DNA from: Apostichopus japonicus
Taxonomy: Eukaryota; Echinodermata; Holothuroidea; Aspidochirotida; Stichopodidae
Direction: 5' to 3'
NCBI RefSeq assembly: GCF_037975245.1
Contig: NC_092568.1
Location: 8,045,501 to 8,109,500 of the forward strand
DNA: 64,000 nucleotides
Under the pieces are notes generated by a model. That model was not told the DNA's origin, did no database searches, and was given only the letters and a program-made list of their open reading frames with translations. The position numbers and the translations under genes are program-made. Positions 1 to 13,400 of this stretch are shown here, piece after piece (position 1 is the stretch's first letter; each line of letters opens with the position of its first letter).

Positions 1-939
1 TATAGTGTCTAAACTGTACATCTCAGCTATGGAACAAGCTTTGAAGACCCAATGTTTGACCAATGAAACTTTCCTCTGTTTTTTTTTTTTTTTTATATAA
101 TTTTTTTTTCAATTTCTCTCTGTATTACAATTTTGCAAGGTTCACAAGCTGCTTATAAAAAGCTATATTTACATGTGTTCATTTATACAGACTGACCAAT
201 GAGAAGAGACACCTTTTGGTGAAGGGTATGATAACCGTGAGTGTAGTCTACCTATAAGCAAGGAAACATTTGTTTTTGTAACAACCCTACTGGATATATA
301 TTTGTTAGTCAGTGTTTAGCGTGGCACCAGTAATGCAGCTTTACCAAATAGATTAGCTCAGTAAGGTAATTGTAAGGTCGTAGAATAACGATCGTCTTCC
401 AAAAACGTGTCTGTGCGTGCCTCGATGACTGATGACTGCCTATGCTGGGAGAACCTGGCATCAAAACTTAAACATATTTTTTGGTTGAAATAGAGATTTT
501 CTAAGAACCCAGAAGGATTTCCTTTATATTTCTTAAAGGAAATAAATATTACAAAATAATTTCCAAAATTTAAAAATTTTTTAATACTTTTCTTTTTCAC
601 TTGAGATAAAATCCAAACCTATTTGAATTCTGTGTGACATCAGAATATTCAGGGTTACATCAAGAGGCAAGTAGACCCCCCCCCCATAAAATGAGGGGCC
701 TCGGGTACCGTTGGTACGTATAACAAGAAACACACATGACCGTGTCCATGATGAAGTGGACCCCTAACTCTATAGTGCTTCACCTGTCGGGCTAAGGTTT
801 CCCTATTAGCCTTCAATATATATATGTCCAAATCACAGCAAACTAAGCAGCTATAGCCTTGACCATACCACTGAATGGACACAGCATGTGGGTTTTCTTA
901 CTATATATATATTAATTAACCTAATCGTTCGTTACTTAC
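1..939. other. PRKD intron 4 (open to the left), no gene seen
   Basis: AT-rich sequence with T and C homopolymers (C9 at 677). No C1b-encoding or other PRKD exon was recognised. Confidence 0.6.
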
Positions 940-1088
940 AGCCGTTTCATCGTTAGCCAAGTTAGTGTCTGATGAAGTCCAAGGTAGAGTTGCAGAGCTA
1001 TATGTTAGAGAGGAATGTCTTCGTCGTGACAAGGTGCAGTTGTTTGGGATTCTATAAGCGCATCGCTTATGAAAGTTGCCTCCGCATC
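940..1088 (-). CDS. PRKD: PRKD coding exon 4: end of C1a zinc finger and Ser/Thr-rich linker
   Basis: After the acceptor CTAACCAG the exon completes the split Gly codon and reads [17 protein letters not shown], which supplies the remaining Cys and His ligands of C1a. A basic RRR stretch and a Ser/Thr-rich linker follow, as between C1a and C1b in PKDs. The donor GCT|GTAAGT at 939-934 is strong. 149 bp, ending in phase 0. Bases 1-939 are then the next intron; no further exon was recognised there. Confidence 0.94.
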
Positions 1089-4000
1089 CTGGTTAGTGAG
1101 GGAAAAGATAAGAAAAAACGATAGAGATAAAGAGAGGAACTGCATTATATAAAAGTACATTGGAAAACGTCACACTGTGAGATGGCAAAAATCACAGACT
1201 GTGTCTACTTTTAGACACACCTGTGTACATATGTAATGTCAACAAGCATCTGATACGGCGGCGGACCCAGACATAAAATGTGACCTACATCTTTAACCCA
1301 TTCGACTGTAACACCAAACATTTGCTGGTCTAAGAGAGACCTTGGCGTATAAAGAATCCAACGTACTTTCGAAGGCAATCATGTGCAATCAGAAAGTATG
1401 AAGCATTGTGGAACTTCTGCTTACTCACTATGGAGACTCATATTGTATGATACGCACGAACTAAATTCAACCTTGACCTTGATTGGTTTATCATGAGGAC
1501 TGTACAACTCGTAAAGTGACCTTTGACCTCCATCACAACACAGAAATGTTAACAAAGTTATATATGTGTCCTCTTTCATCCATACATTTAACCAATGACC
1601 CAAACAAAAGAACAAAAGTCCAAGTTCCCATTACGAAATGGAGCTTATTTGAGATTTATCGTGTTTGCAATAATTTCATACATTGATCTCAGTTGAGTTG
1701 ATGCGATACCTAAACTCCACTGAAAACGACCTAAATGGAGTGTTTATTATTAAGGGAAGCCAACCGACTAAGCATTAGTTTCACTGAAACTGTACTAATT
1801 GATTTAGCTAGATTGTACAACAATGATACATACATACACATACACACACACATATATATACCTTAAGCCGAGAGGAATCAAAACCAAAACCATGCACATG
1901 CTTTATGTCTTAAGGGTTATTTCAATGAATAAAGTACATCCACTTAATATGCTCTAAATCCCTACTACAGTACTACTACTTACAATATTGATTCAAGACC
2001 GAAAGTTAAGCTTCCAGTTCAAGTATTAAAAGATTGATCAGCAGTTCATGTATTTTTTTCATCACCAATCTTCATGAAGGGCTTTAAATTATCTACTACC
2101 TAATAGCACAAACCTCTCCACCCCCCCCCCCCCCAAAAAAATGTTTTGCTTTCAGGGTATTTCCTTCCAGTGAGTGTTATTTTTAAATCTTAGTTTAGGG
2201 TGTAACACATACCCTTCATTCACTACTGTATTACTTGGCATGCCTCTATCAAAAGATGAAAGCAAATCAACAAAATCTTAAAGTAGTAGCTTTTCTCATC
2301 AAATGATGAAAGATCTTGAACGTTTCTACCGAGGGCGCCGACACATCAGTCCCAATGTGCGTGATCTATACCGTCTACATGATCTCCAAAGATATTGTCA
2401 AACTCAATCTAGGTGCTAGCTGTGAAAGTATGAACTTCAAAAGATCTCCTCTTTCGGTAATTACAAACAAAATTGTGCATACTGTACCACCAGTGATCAA
2501 CTAGTGATCAAAAGTATAGTTCAGAGAGACTTGGATACAATGTTTTATTGACCCTCAAAGCTTAAAACTTGACTGAGAAAACTTCAAAGCTTTCTGATTG
2601 GTTGATGATCACACCTATGTAAAGTTGTCAAACGAACGGTGGGCAACATTCCGTTGCTACAAGGTACTAGTTAGAGTGAAAATTTATCATCACGGCAATT
2701 CAGCTGGAATGTTTTTTGTATTTTTCCTGATAAATATTGAACTCACGTCCTCACAGAGGAAATAATAAAATCTTCAAGAAAGTTGCATATTGTTGGAATT
2801 CTAAATACAGAGAACCTTGGCAGCTAAGCATACATTCAAAAATAATTATGAAGACAATAAGAAGAATGTAAAGCCTTTGAAGAACATAAATTGCCACTAA
2901 GCTATCACAGGGCACCTATTATCATCTACTTCAAGGAAGATTCGAGGGTTTAGCCAGCCAAATATGTAGATTTGAACTTTGATTCAATGCAATATATCTT
3001 GAGTGGTGATAACTTATTGTAGCATTATAGTATAGTAGCACTGGAAAAGGAAAGTCAAACTCAACTTGAAAAATCGTAAAACAATAGATCAATTGTTGTT
3101 ATAACAATGAAACTTTCCCTATGATGTAAATTACAAAATGTACTGCTATTTTGTCGTATTAAATGTCACAAATGAGTATTAAAACCTTGAGAATGTTGGT
3201 TCTCTTTTCAATACAAACTTCAACGTTTAAGTCACACCTTTCTTCTGATGTGCAGAGCCTCAGCTGACCCTGTTTCAATTGAAATGTTTAAGAATAATTG
3301 ATAAATTCAATTATCAGGTAACCGGCATTTTTGGGAAGAAAATAAAGACTTTAACAGCTCCCCTACAACAACAAAAAAACAACAACATTATTTTACACTT
3401 AAGAGAATCCAGAAGGAGACCGAACTTTATTATTTAAAGGGTATAAAGACTCGTGCAAAAAGAAACGTCTAATGCCGGTAATTTGACCTAGTTTCGAATG
3501 AGGTGTAACAGAAGTGTTAAACACCACCATCGATCCCAGAAAATGCACACACAGCTTTTTACCGTCGGTAATTAGTGTACAGTCAGTACATACAGCTGCG
3601 GTCAATACCCACAGCACAGTATACAAACGATACAGCGGTGGACATCTCAGGTCCAGCTAAAGATAACAAGGTATCACGTTTCATTACTGTCTGCGTTTTG
3701 TAGCAACACAGACAAAACGTCACTTGCAAGCAACAGAAAGTTAACTTTCAGATGGCCGCACACGGTTTGGGGCGAGGCTTCAATGCCTTTAAGAGAACCC
3801 AGAAGGAGCCCAAACTTTATTATTTAGTGAAAAATGAAACATTATGATCAGCTTCTTAAAAACTCAAGGTATGTTTCCCAGGGCCCTTTTGAAGTTTTCT
3901 TCATAACTTGAAGGAAGTGATTTAATTAATTAAAAAATAAGGTTACTGGCAAACCTTTAACTTCCTGATCGACCCAGCTGTAACACAGGAAACGTCCTAT

Positions 4001-4414
4001 TTTCCTACAAGACTGACCCCACTGAGGCGAAAAGTTGGATATATATGTACTAACAGACTGTGCAGTACTTTGAAATGCTAACAGTTACATTAGGTCTGCA
4101 TATGTCACGAGCTGTCACTAGCTGTTTGAAGCTAATCACATCATTTGGGGTACTTTTATTTCCTGGCCTGGATGAATAATTATAATTATCATTATTAATG
4201 ATAACCATTATCATAATAATAATCATGATAATAATAATAATAATAGAAACCTTTGATGGTAGGGACTAGGGAATACTTTTGCAATTATTTTGTATAGAAA
4301 GCTTTTTAAAGCATACATATAATATATATATATTGCACTGCTGTATCGCCTGATGAGTTGATCTATCCACAAAACTCTGAGTGGCGAAGCAATGAATTGC
4401 TAGTCTGGAATATA

Positions 4415-4452
<38 letters not shown>

Positions 4453-7400
4453 TACGATTTCAATTCATACAATTTCATACGATTTCAACTTACTACGATT
4501 TCAATTATACAGTATGTAAACATACATGTACATATTAAAAAAAACTACTTTGATAAAGTTGTGTATGGTTGGTTTTCCTTCCAAATGTAAATTCCTCTGA
4601 ATGAAAATGTGAATTTTGTTAATGATAGTTGGGTTTGGTATATATTTCTCAAGGACTCATATTTATCAGTTTTATGTCAAAGCCATCAAATTCACTCCAG
4701 GCACCTATAAAGTCCTCAGCTATTGCCATGATTACTTCAACCTTATTTTAATTGACATCCCTGCACTGGTATTCTTTTCGAGAACGGAGTAACTAAAGCA
4801 GAAATGCTGGTATTGGAATACTGGCCCAAAAGAAATGACATTATCAGCTGACAGTTAGATGATAAAATTTGTCTTCGGTCTGTTAGAATTTCATACAGGT
4901 CTGAGGTCTTGTAATTACTGCTTGTGACCTTCGGTATGCAACAAGCAATTAAACCCACTCACCCACCCACAGTAAAACAAAAAATTAAGCTTCTAAGATG
5001 TTAACGAGCGACAAAAATTTGCATATAGTCGTTTATATCATCGTTCATTAGTGCGATTCTTGCCAGTTTTTCAATGAAGGGTATTTACCCACATGTGTGT
5101 ACTCCTGGTTTGCAATATCTGTTCTTTTCAATATTACACTGTTTTCTATTCTGTTATGATTTATATATCATAATTAATTATGATTCATATAATTCAATTA
5201 TGAGAACTCATTAATTACTAATTTTTTACACCAAGGGAATGATGATGCGATCAGTACTAGCCCCCCCCCCCAAAAAAAAAAAATTGCCTTAAATATCTAT
5301 CATCTCTTTAGTTGGGCATTCCATGGTTGTTTTCACTCTAAATAATTATAAAAAATAAATAAATTTTGGGACGTTTTAGTGTTACTGTACTTTGGTATAC
5401 AACAAACAACTGAAGCAAAGAATAAAACTGAAGCAAAGAATAAAAGACTTGTTGCCATACCTACAGAATCCATTCACTACCAGTAACAATGCACTGTGCG
5501 ACAGACTGAACACAGTACTTTGAAAATTCTCAGAAATGTGCTATTTACCTTTCACAGTCTGGTGTGTATTTTTGGTTCACTGAAACAGCTTCAGACTATA
5601 GCAACCTGCTGCCATAGTAATGTTAGATATGTGCCACACCAAAAGTCTTTTATTCATAAATACTGCAGCATACCAGACAGGCATGCATATTTTGATAGTT
5701 AAGCTATATTGTCAAAGTGAATTTATTTTAATTGTTAAAGGAGGGACAAAAAAAAAAGAAGGCCAAATATAATTGTACGGTTCTGGGGTTTTGTGGAATT
5801 AGCAATGAATGTTCCTTTGTATTTTTTAATTGCTCAATGGAAAAATTTGTGTTCTTTTACGGGAAAAAAAGTCGGTGTTCATAACGCTTGATGTACATGT
5901 CTAATGAAGATACTGCCTACTGCAAATTTTTATATGGAAGACAATTTCAAACACATGCAAGAGGTAAAGACTACGGAAATGTGTGCTTCAATGGCAACGT
6001 ACTATTTACAGCTTTCAATACATTCATAGTTTGCACATCTTCATGACTGTAAAAAGGTGTCTCAAAAGATAACTTGAAGCACAAACTGTACTATCCCCCA
6101 CAACCTCCCCCCCCCACCCTCCCCCATGAAGCAAAAAATGTACTACAGTAGACCAGAGGTTTATTCACACTTTTCAATCACTTTATATATCTTCACCACA
6201 TGCTCATTCAGACAATACAAATTTAAAACAAGTCATTGCATTTTTTTGCCCCATCAATTGTTACCAAGATCACTGAGTATTAACACACAACACCATATTG
6301 CAATCATTCAAAACTGCAAACATTTGCATGCAATGATAAAGAAGTCCTAATTGATTTCAAAGGACACCTCAGACACCTACCTTTTCATCGCGAAATTTTC
6401 CCCTTTTACTCAGGAATTTTCCCACCACATGACCCTTCAAAATCAGCCCTACAGACATGATTTCTTCCATAGTTTGCTAAGAATCCATGCCATGCCATCC
6501 CCCCCCCCCCACCCCCTTTGGTCTGTTTCAGTTGGTAAACATACCTTCGCATTTCAAGCCTTGTCTCACCAGACCAAACAGTAACTGTCCACAGAAATCA
6601 CAGAATGTTGGACTTTTGTATGAATGAACGAATAAGGTATGAGGACGGATCTGCCTGTCCTCTACGGTAGCTGCAGCTGTAACAAGAGAAGATAGAAATG
6701 AGATACTTGAGATGATGAATGTGAAACAGACATTTCATAAATTTTTAATTTTCATTATTAAGGTCCACAATAGTAATCCCCCCTCCCCCCCCCCCCAAAT
6801 CTACTAGACAGTAAAAAAAGGATAACACTTTCTCAAACTTTGATAAACATATTCACATTCATCTACAAATACATTTCCCACAATTAGATACTTTTAATAT
6901 CTAATACGTTTCTATATCTTTCCAACGCCAGGGAATGATTTGGAGTATCAGAAAATCCATGACCATACTTTTGATGAAGTTGAATTTAAAGTTATATTTT
7001 AAATTTATTCTTTTAAATTCTTCTTTTAGGTTTAATATTAAAATTTTAAATTATGTTTCATATTTAATATAAGGACTTTACACACTTTAACTGACTGCGA
7101 GAAACAAACTTCTCTCTAGACTCTCGGGATGAAATAACGAGCAGTTTACACACTTTAACTGACTGCAAGAGGACATATCTGAATCCGAATTAAGGCAAAT
7201 ATGAAAAGCGTACGGGGGAGAGCTAGCAGAATTTGCAGAACTGCTATAAGTACCCAGACCAAGCTTTGCAAAACGGGAAAAGGGCTGCTCCAAAAACTTC
7301 CCCATAAACCTTCCGATTCCAATGTTTTCGAATGAAAAAAGGAGAAGATGCAAATAGCCAGTAGTACACAGTAAGTACTAACAGTCAGTGGCAATAACAG

Positions 7401-10400
7401 CTTCAGCTATGATTGTCATGTATACTGTAGCAATGTACTGTAGGCTACAGTACGTAGGCTGCTGGAGGTATATTTCTAATGTGAAAGTGATTGGCAAATA
7501 TTTAGTGTTAACATTCAATGTAGTCTCCTCAATACCTCAGCACTCTGGTTCTACCATGTCTAGAGTGAACTGGTTACTCGCCTGTGAGCTCTCCCCCTCA
7601 GATTTGAACACACACACACAAATTTATTTTAGCTTGCTGTATCAATTTCATAATATATGTTTAACATCTACAGAAAAGTCTGTTGCTCTGTTGAAACAAA
7701 CATTCACATTTAGCTCTAGATAGTCATACCAGCCACTTTCACATTTGAAGTATAGATTTAGCAGTCTACGTAGCCTACAGTACTGTACGTTGCTACAGTA
7801 TACATAAGAATCATAGTTGATGCTGTTATTGCCACTAACTGTTAATACTTACTTTGTAGTTTGTACTAATGGCTATTTGTGCCTTCTCTTTCTTTTTCTT
7901 CTTTTTTATTTTGATAACAAGAAGAACCTCAACAAGAAGTAGAGAGCATTTTTTAAGAGTGGAATATTTGTTTCTAAAACTGTAGGCAACCAGCTACTAT
8001 AACAGTAATCAATAATGATCCTATCACCAAAACACTAAAATTGAGATTAGTTTTAGCAGGGTATATCATTTAATTTCAAATCTGAATGAATATTTCTTTT
8101 CATAAAGTTGCTTGGCAGAGTATCTGTCTATTGGGAACATAGAGTAATTGTATTCTAAATGTTGGTGGTTTGTGGATAAAAAGATCGAATGAGACTAGGT
8201 TCTATAGTTCATATGTACTTTTCCCAGCTATTAGACAGCATCACTCAGTTTAATAGCCTCATTATATTCTTAATGTATCCACTGTCAGGATGCTACAGAG
8301 ATAAAGTGCTTAATACAAAACAGCAAAACATTCTAAAGGGAAGAACACTGGTTGCATATCCTATAGAATACAATCATGCAAGCCTATTAAACCTAACTGT
8401 ATGTATTGTGTGGTGTTTTGTACATGACATGCAGACTGAATGCATAAACTACAATGAATACTACTGTATATAGTATTTTGATATCAGGGCTCTTCAAGGA
8501 AACTATAAAGTGATGTATGGAACCCCCCGAGTAGATGTAAAAACAGCAAAATGCACTGGTCACATATCCTGCAGCATACAGTATGCAACAGGTATCATAT
8601 GTGCTGAGTTTTGGACATCACATAATGACTGAATGCAATATAGCTAGAATGCACACTACATATTTGGATGGAAACAGGGGTGTTAAGAGGGAACTGTACA
8701 GTGATGTATTGGACCTCCTAGTGGACCAAGAGGGGGTAGTGACCCCAGTAGCTTGCACAGCTAGATATTCAAACAAAGGGACATTGTTAAATAGAGATCA
8801 ATTCTGTAAATAAGTTCAAAATTGGAAAGAAAGTAATCCCGTATTTCTCAATTAAGTCCAAAACGACTCATGTCATCAATGTTCGATAGAGAGAGTCAAT
8901 TAAAATGAATTTCAGACCTATGTTGAATGTTATTGGTATATACTCTACATCAACCAAACGGACGGAACAACCCACATATTACGACACTGGATACAGTGCT
9001 GATGTTACAATGCACTTTGCGCTCCGTGGCATATTTCGATGGTTGTAAACGTACTTAAGTAGATTCATCGGCAAGGTTTCTTTTTTCTTTTTCTACAGAG
9101 TACTGTTCGACACTTAACCAGACGGCATACTGTCACTGCTCTGTGCGCATTTCATGGCAAGATGTTACAAGGCTGAGCACTGCACAGTAGTTTTAATTTC
9201 ACTATCAGTTAAACCCTGCCAGAGATCATACTTAATTTGTAACTCTCGTTGTCTCTGGGATAACGAGTCCCGACTAGTCACAGGTCTAGGTATGATGAAA
9301 CTTGATGGAGGGGGTATTCGAACAAGCCTACGAATAGTTCGCAAAATCAATCGACTCAGGGAATGTCTTGTAGTTTTAAGGTTTCTTGCAATGAAGCTCA
9401 GAGATCAGTTTTGAATGTGAAATATAAGCTTAGGAAAATAAATATTTAGATTTGGCTCAGACAATGAGAAAAACATTTTGTATTCCTGTCCAGATATATA
9501 TATATGGATATATTCTGCTATAATCCTGATGGGTGTGATCCTGGCTGGCTGGATGTACTGGACATGCTTTTTCATGTTAAAATTTTCAAACATTTTTCAC
9601 GATGTCTGACAACATCGTTTGCTAACTTTCGTTCTTCTAGATAGTCTTCAGTACATTACAGAAAAGAGAGAGAGAAATTGGAGCCAAAAAATGCACGCCT
9701 TCCACTTCGGAATGGTATATTCGGAAGGAAGAGATAGTGTGCGATGACCCGTAGCAGGGGTCACCGAGGGCGCAGTGCAGAGATTATACAGGTGGCGTTT
9801 TGGCAGATTAGGAAGGTGCGTAAGTGTGGTAGGAGACAGGTAAGAGGGGAATGAAGTAAATAAAAATAATAAAAACATTTACACAAAAATACGAACCAGA
9901 AAGAATACACTCAACGAGTGTGCCGTCTGTGATTTCTGAAGCTGATGTGAGTTGGGCAAGTTGGTACGGTGTTCCTACAGTGTGTCTGAAGAATAGGAGT
10001 TTCTCACAGACACCCAAGAAGTCATGCGCAGGGAACTGTAGGAGAGAAGAAATATAATTAAGCATTTTAAAATTCAATTAATAATGTACTTAATGATGTT
10101 TACCTTTAAGTTGGAAAACCCCTTTTTCAAGACACCCGAAAAAACTAATCGGGTCGAGCAATTACGAACAACAATGCACTGATATCCTGTCTTGACTCAC
10201 GGAATGCAAACAACTGGTTTATAGACAACACTACGCCCCCACTGACCCACTTCTCGGTCACCTCTCACCTCCTCTTCATTCCAAATTAACTATCCTGAAG
10301 TCAACTTTATACTTCGCATTCTATCGGGGAAAAAACCCCAAAACGTATTATTCTCTACTTACATGATGTCCAAAGGGCAAATGTTCATGATTGCATAAAA

Positions 10401-13400
10401 GAGAGCTAGTGATGAAAATGCTTCTTTATCATGTTTTGGTTTGTGCTTAATATCAACACAAAATTTTACCTTTTAACCAGTCACGGAATACAGAATTTTA
10501 GTAATGAAAAACCAAATGTTTCTCCTTCCCCCAAACTCATTCACTAACTCTCAGACTCAGTCCCTTATTATCAGGAGGAATGTGATCATATTATCATGGT
10601 AATGATTTTATTTCCTGCTTTGCATTTATTACAATTTTTCAAATTAAAAAAGAATGGATACTACACAAGATCTTAGCTAAACCGCACAGTAGGGATCACC
10701 GGGCTGAAAGTGTCCTCCTCAGTAACAGTAAATGAAACATTATCGGTAATGTCCCCAAAAGTTTTAACGAGGCAAAAAGTTGCTAAAATCTTTACAAAAT
10801 TACTTGCTGTATAACATGGTATATGTTCCAACCTTCCAAATCATTCCCGCATATTTGATGAGTGTTAAAACAGAGAGTAGTTCATATACTGTAAGATTCT
10901 GTGAATTGTGTGAGGGCGGCTGTCGAAACCTTCTTGAAGTTCGCACATCAATGGCCATTATTTGACTATCTATAATATTTGGTACAATATTTATATCAAA
11001 TGACCTTTAAACAATTTACGAAAATGATAAAAAAAAAATATGCAGATGAAGACATTGTCTCCCACAAAATAGATATTTAAAAACTACAATCTATCTTATC
11101 AGAACAGTTCAAAGTGAGAAATGTCAAAGCAGATGCACAAATGGTGAATCCAAAGTGATAAAAAAGATGTAAGATGAGAAGGATTGATGAAGATTATCAA
11201 GAGCGATAGAAGAGCGATGCTTGTACCAGAGGATGGCAACTACGGAAGGAAGATGGCCATACACGCACACAAAGAATTGCCAGATGCTAGAGAAAGGTAA
11301 ATACGGTAATGCATAGGTTATATGAGGTGAGGGAGTACGCGCTGTGAATTGGTGGATATCATGAGCATTGATTAGGGACTGGAACTGGGAAAGTTAAAAA
11401 TAATCACAACCAAACATTTGAGCAATGAAATCCAGTTCAATGACCCATGTAAGTTATATTAATTTGTCTCCACATCCACTCGCAATTTATAAACCAATAC
11501 AATTAATTCGTAGGTTATACCACTCATTTGTAATAAACATCAAAATTAGGGAGATAATTTGCTAAAATTACAGCAAACGATTGCTGCACTGTAAAGCCAA
11601 TAAATTACAACTCCAAAGGGAAATGATAAGCATTCCAAAAATCCTTACATTGAAAAGCGAAATCAATGTTTATTTCCTAACGAGTTTAAAATGTGGTTCA
11701 AAATATGATTGGCTCTGTAAATGGTAAAATTATGTATTTACCTCTGCCATTTCATGTACTGTTGAAATGGAATCTCACAGAGCTGATATTTACCCATAGT
11801 CCAATCCTCCGAAACAACTAAATTTGGTTACGATGACCAAACTTCCTTTTCGGGTTGTCCGACAGACGACTTGCTCTGAAAATTCAGACTACACAATGGC
11901 TACTTAGGAAGTGCTTTGCTGTATAACTTTATTCTAATCACATGCTTCAATTGTGATACTTTGGTTGTCATTTCAGTGGGTAAATTTTGTAAGAATTTTA
12001 AACACCTCTTGTTTTGATGAGTTTGTTTGCATAATCCCCAGGGGTATGGGTGTGTACATTTTGGGAGATGGATACCAGGAATAAAATAATGACTGAGAAA
12101 CATGGCTGAAAATGGAAGAACATATCAGGGAAATACAGGGTTGAATACCAGAGTGTGGGACTACCCTGGTCTCCCCCCCCCCCAACCCCATCAGCCGTAA
12201 ATCTTGCTGGGTTCTTACAATTTTGACTTCTTTTGTCTGCAACTGGTTTAACACCAGTTTGTCCCATTTTTTGGGCCGGTTAGATATATATGTTGTTTAC
12301 CTGTCTCCTCACAAACTCAGCACTCTCGATCTGAGCTTAGGAGTGAACTGGTAATCTTTCAGCACTGTACACCCTCTGTGACCGGATCCTCTGGTCACTG
12401 GCCATTCTTCCCATTCAACCACCCAAAGTGCTTGGCATGTTTTTTGTTTTGTTTTTTGTTTTTTTCCCACTAGGATAATATCTGAGGTTGTGAGGGGACG
12501 GGTAAATTTAGTGAGCGAGGCTGAAAAAACAAATTTCAGTGTCAGTGGTTCTGTTCTTAACTGAACTCTTATAGTAACGACCATAATTTACTGTTAAAAC
12601 AAGATAAGTTAAAGTTACATGCTGACTTATAGTAAAATACACAATCAAATTACAGTTACATCTTAAAGCAGCTTTTTTGAGGTTGGCCATCAATTTTTCC
12701 AAACCCACCGAGAGTTACTCAAAATAAGATATCAATTGAGAAAATATAATGCAACCACCTAGATTTATCAACCAAATAAAGGTTAATGAGGCTTTTACTT
12801 ACTTTTTTCTTTTAAAGGTAGCTGGGCTAGTCAAGCTAATAACATCTATTGATATGAGTTATTTTTTACCATAAATTGGCATCAAAACATTTATCAATCT
12901 CAGCTCAAAAAAGCTACTTTGAAGACAGACATCAACAGGTTGTAAAATGGAAAACAAGATGCAGTCTTAGCAAGTTCATAATCAACACCTTACTTTTCAA
13001 TTAGTGTAGCTTTGCCACAAATAACAACATCATGTTGTGACAGGAGGGATGAATTACAATTTCCACTTTCCATTTCCTGATAGCAGGGTGTTTCTCTATC
13101 TTGAAGCAGCTAGCTAGTTGCTTTTTCATTATGAATACAACAAACTGCTCTTGAAAGATATAATAATTTAAGGCTAGCGTTTTTTACATGGGTGAAGGCG
13201 TGGTGTAGCGGTTAAGGGTGTCCTCCCCCCCCCCCCCGACAATCAGTGGGTTTCGAATTCCATACCCCACTAAGAACAAGATTCTCTTGACATATTCAAA
13301 ACTGTTACTTTGCAATGTTGCTGGGCAGAAATCATTTTAATCATCAAAATATTTAATTAAGGATTCCCTCACGAATGCACTCCTCGACCATAATGTAGCC

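Noticed and set aside
9154-9414. 86-codon plus frame overlapping a minus frame
   Set aside because: No domain, no splice signals, and it lies in PRKD intron 2.
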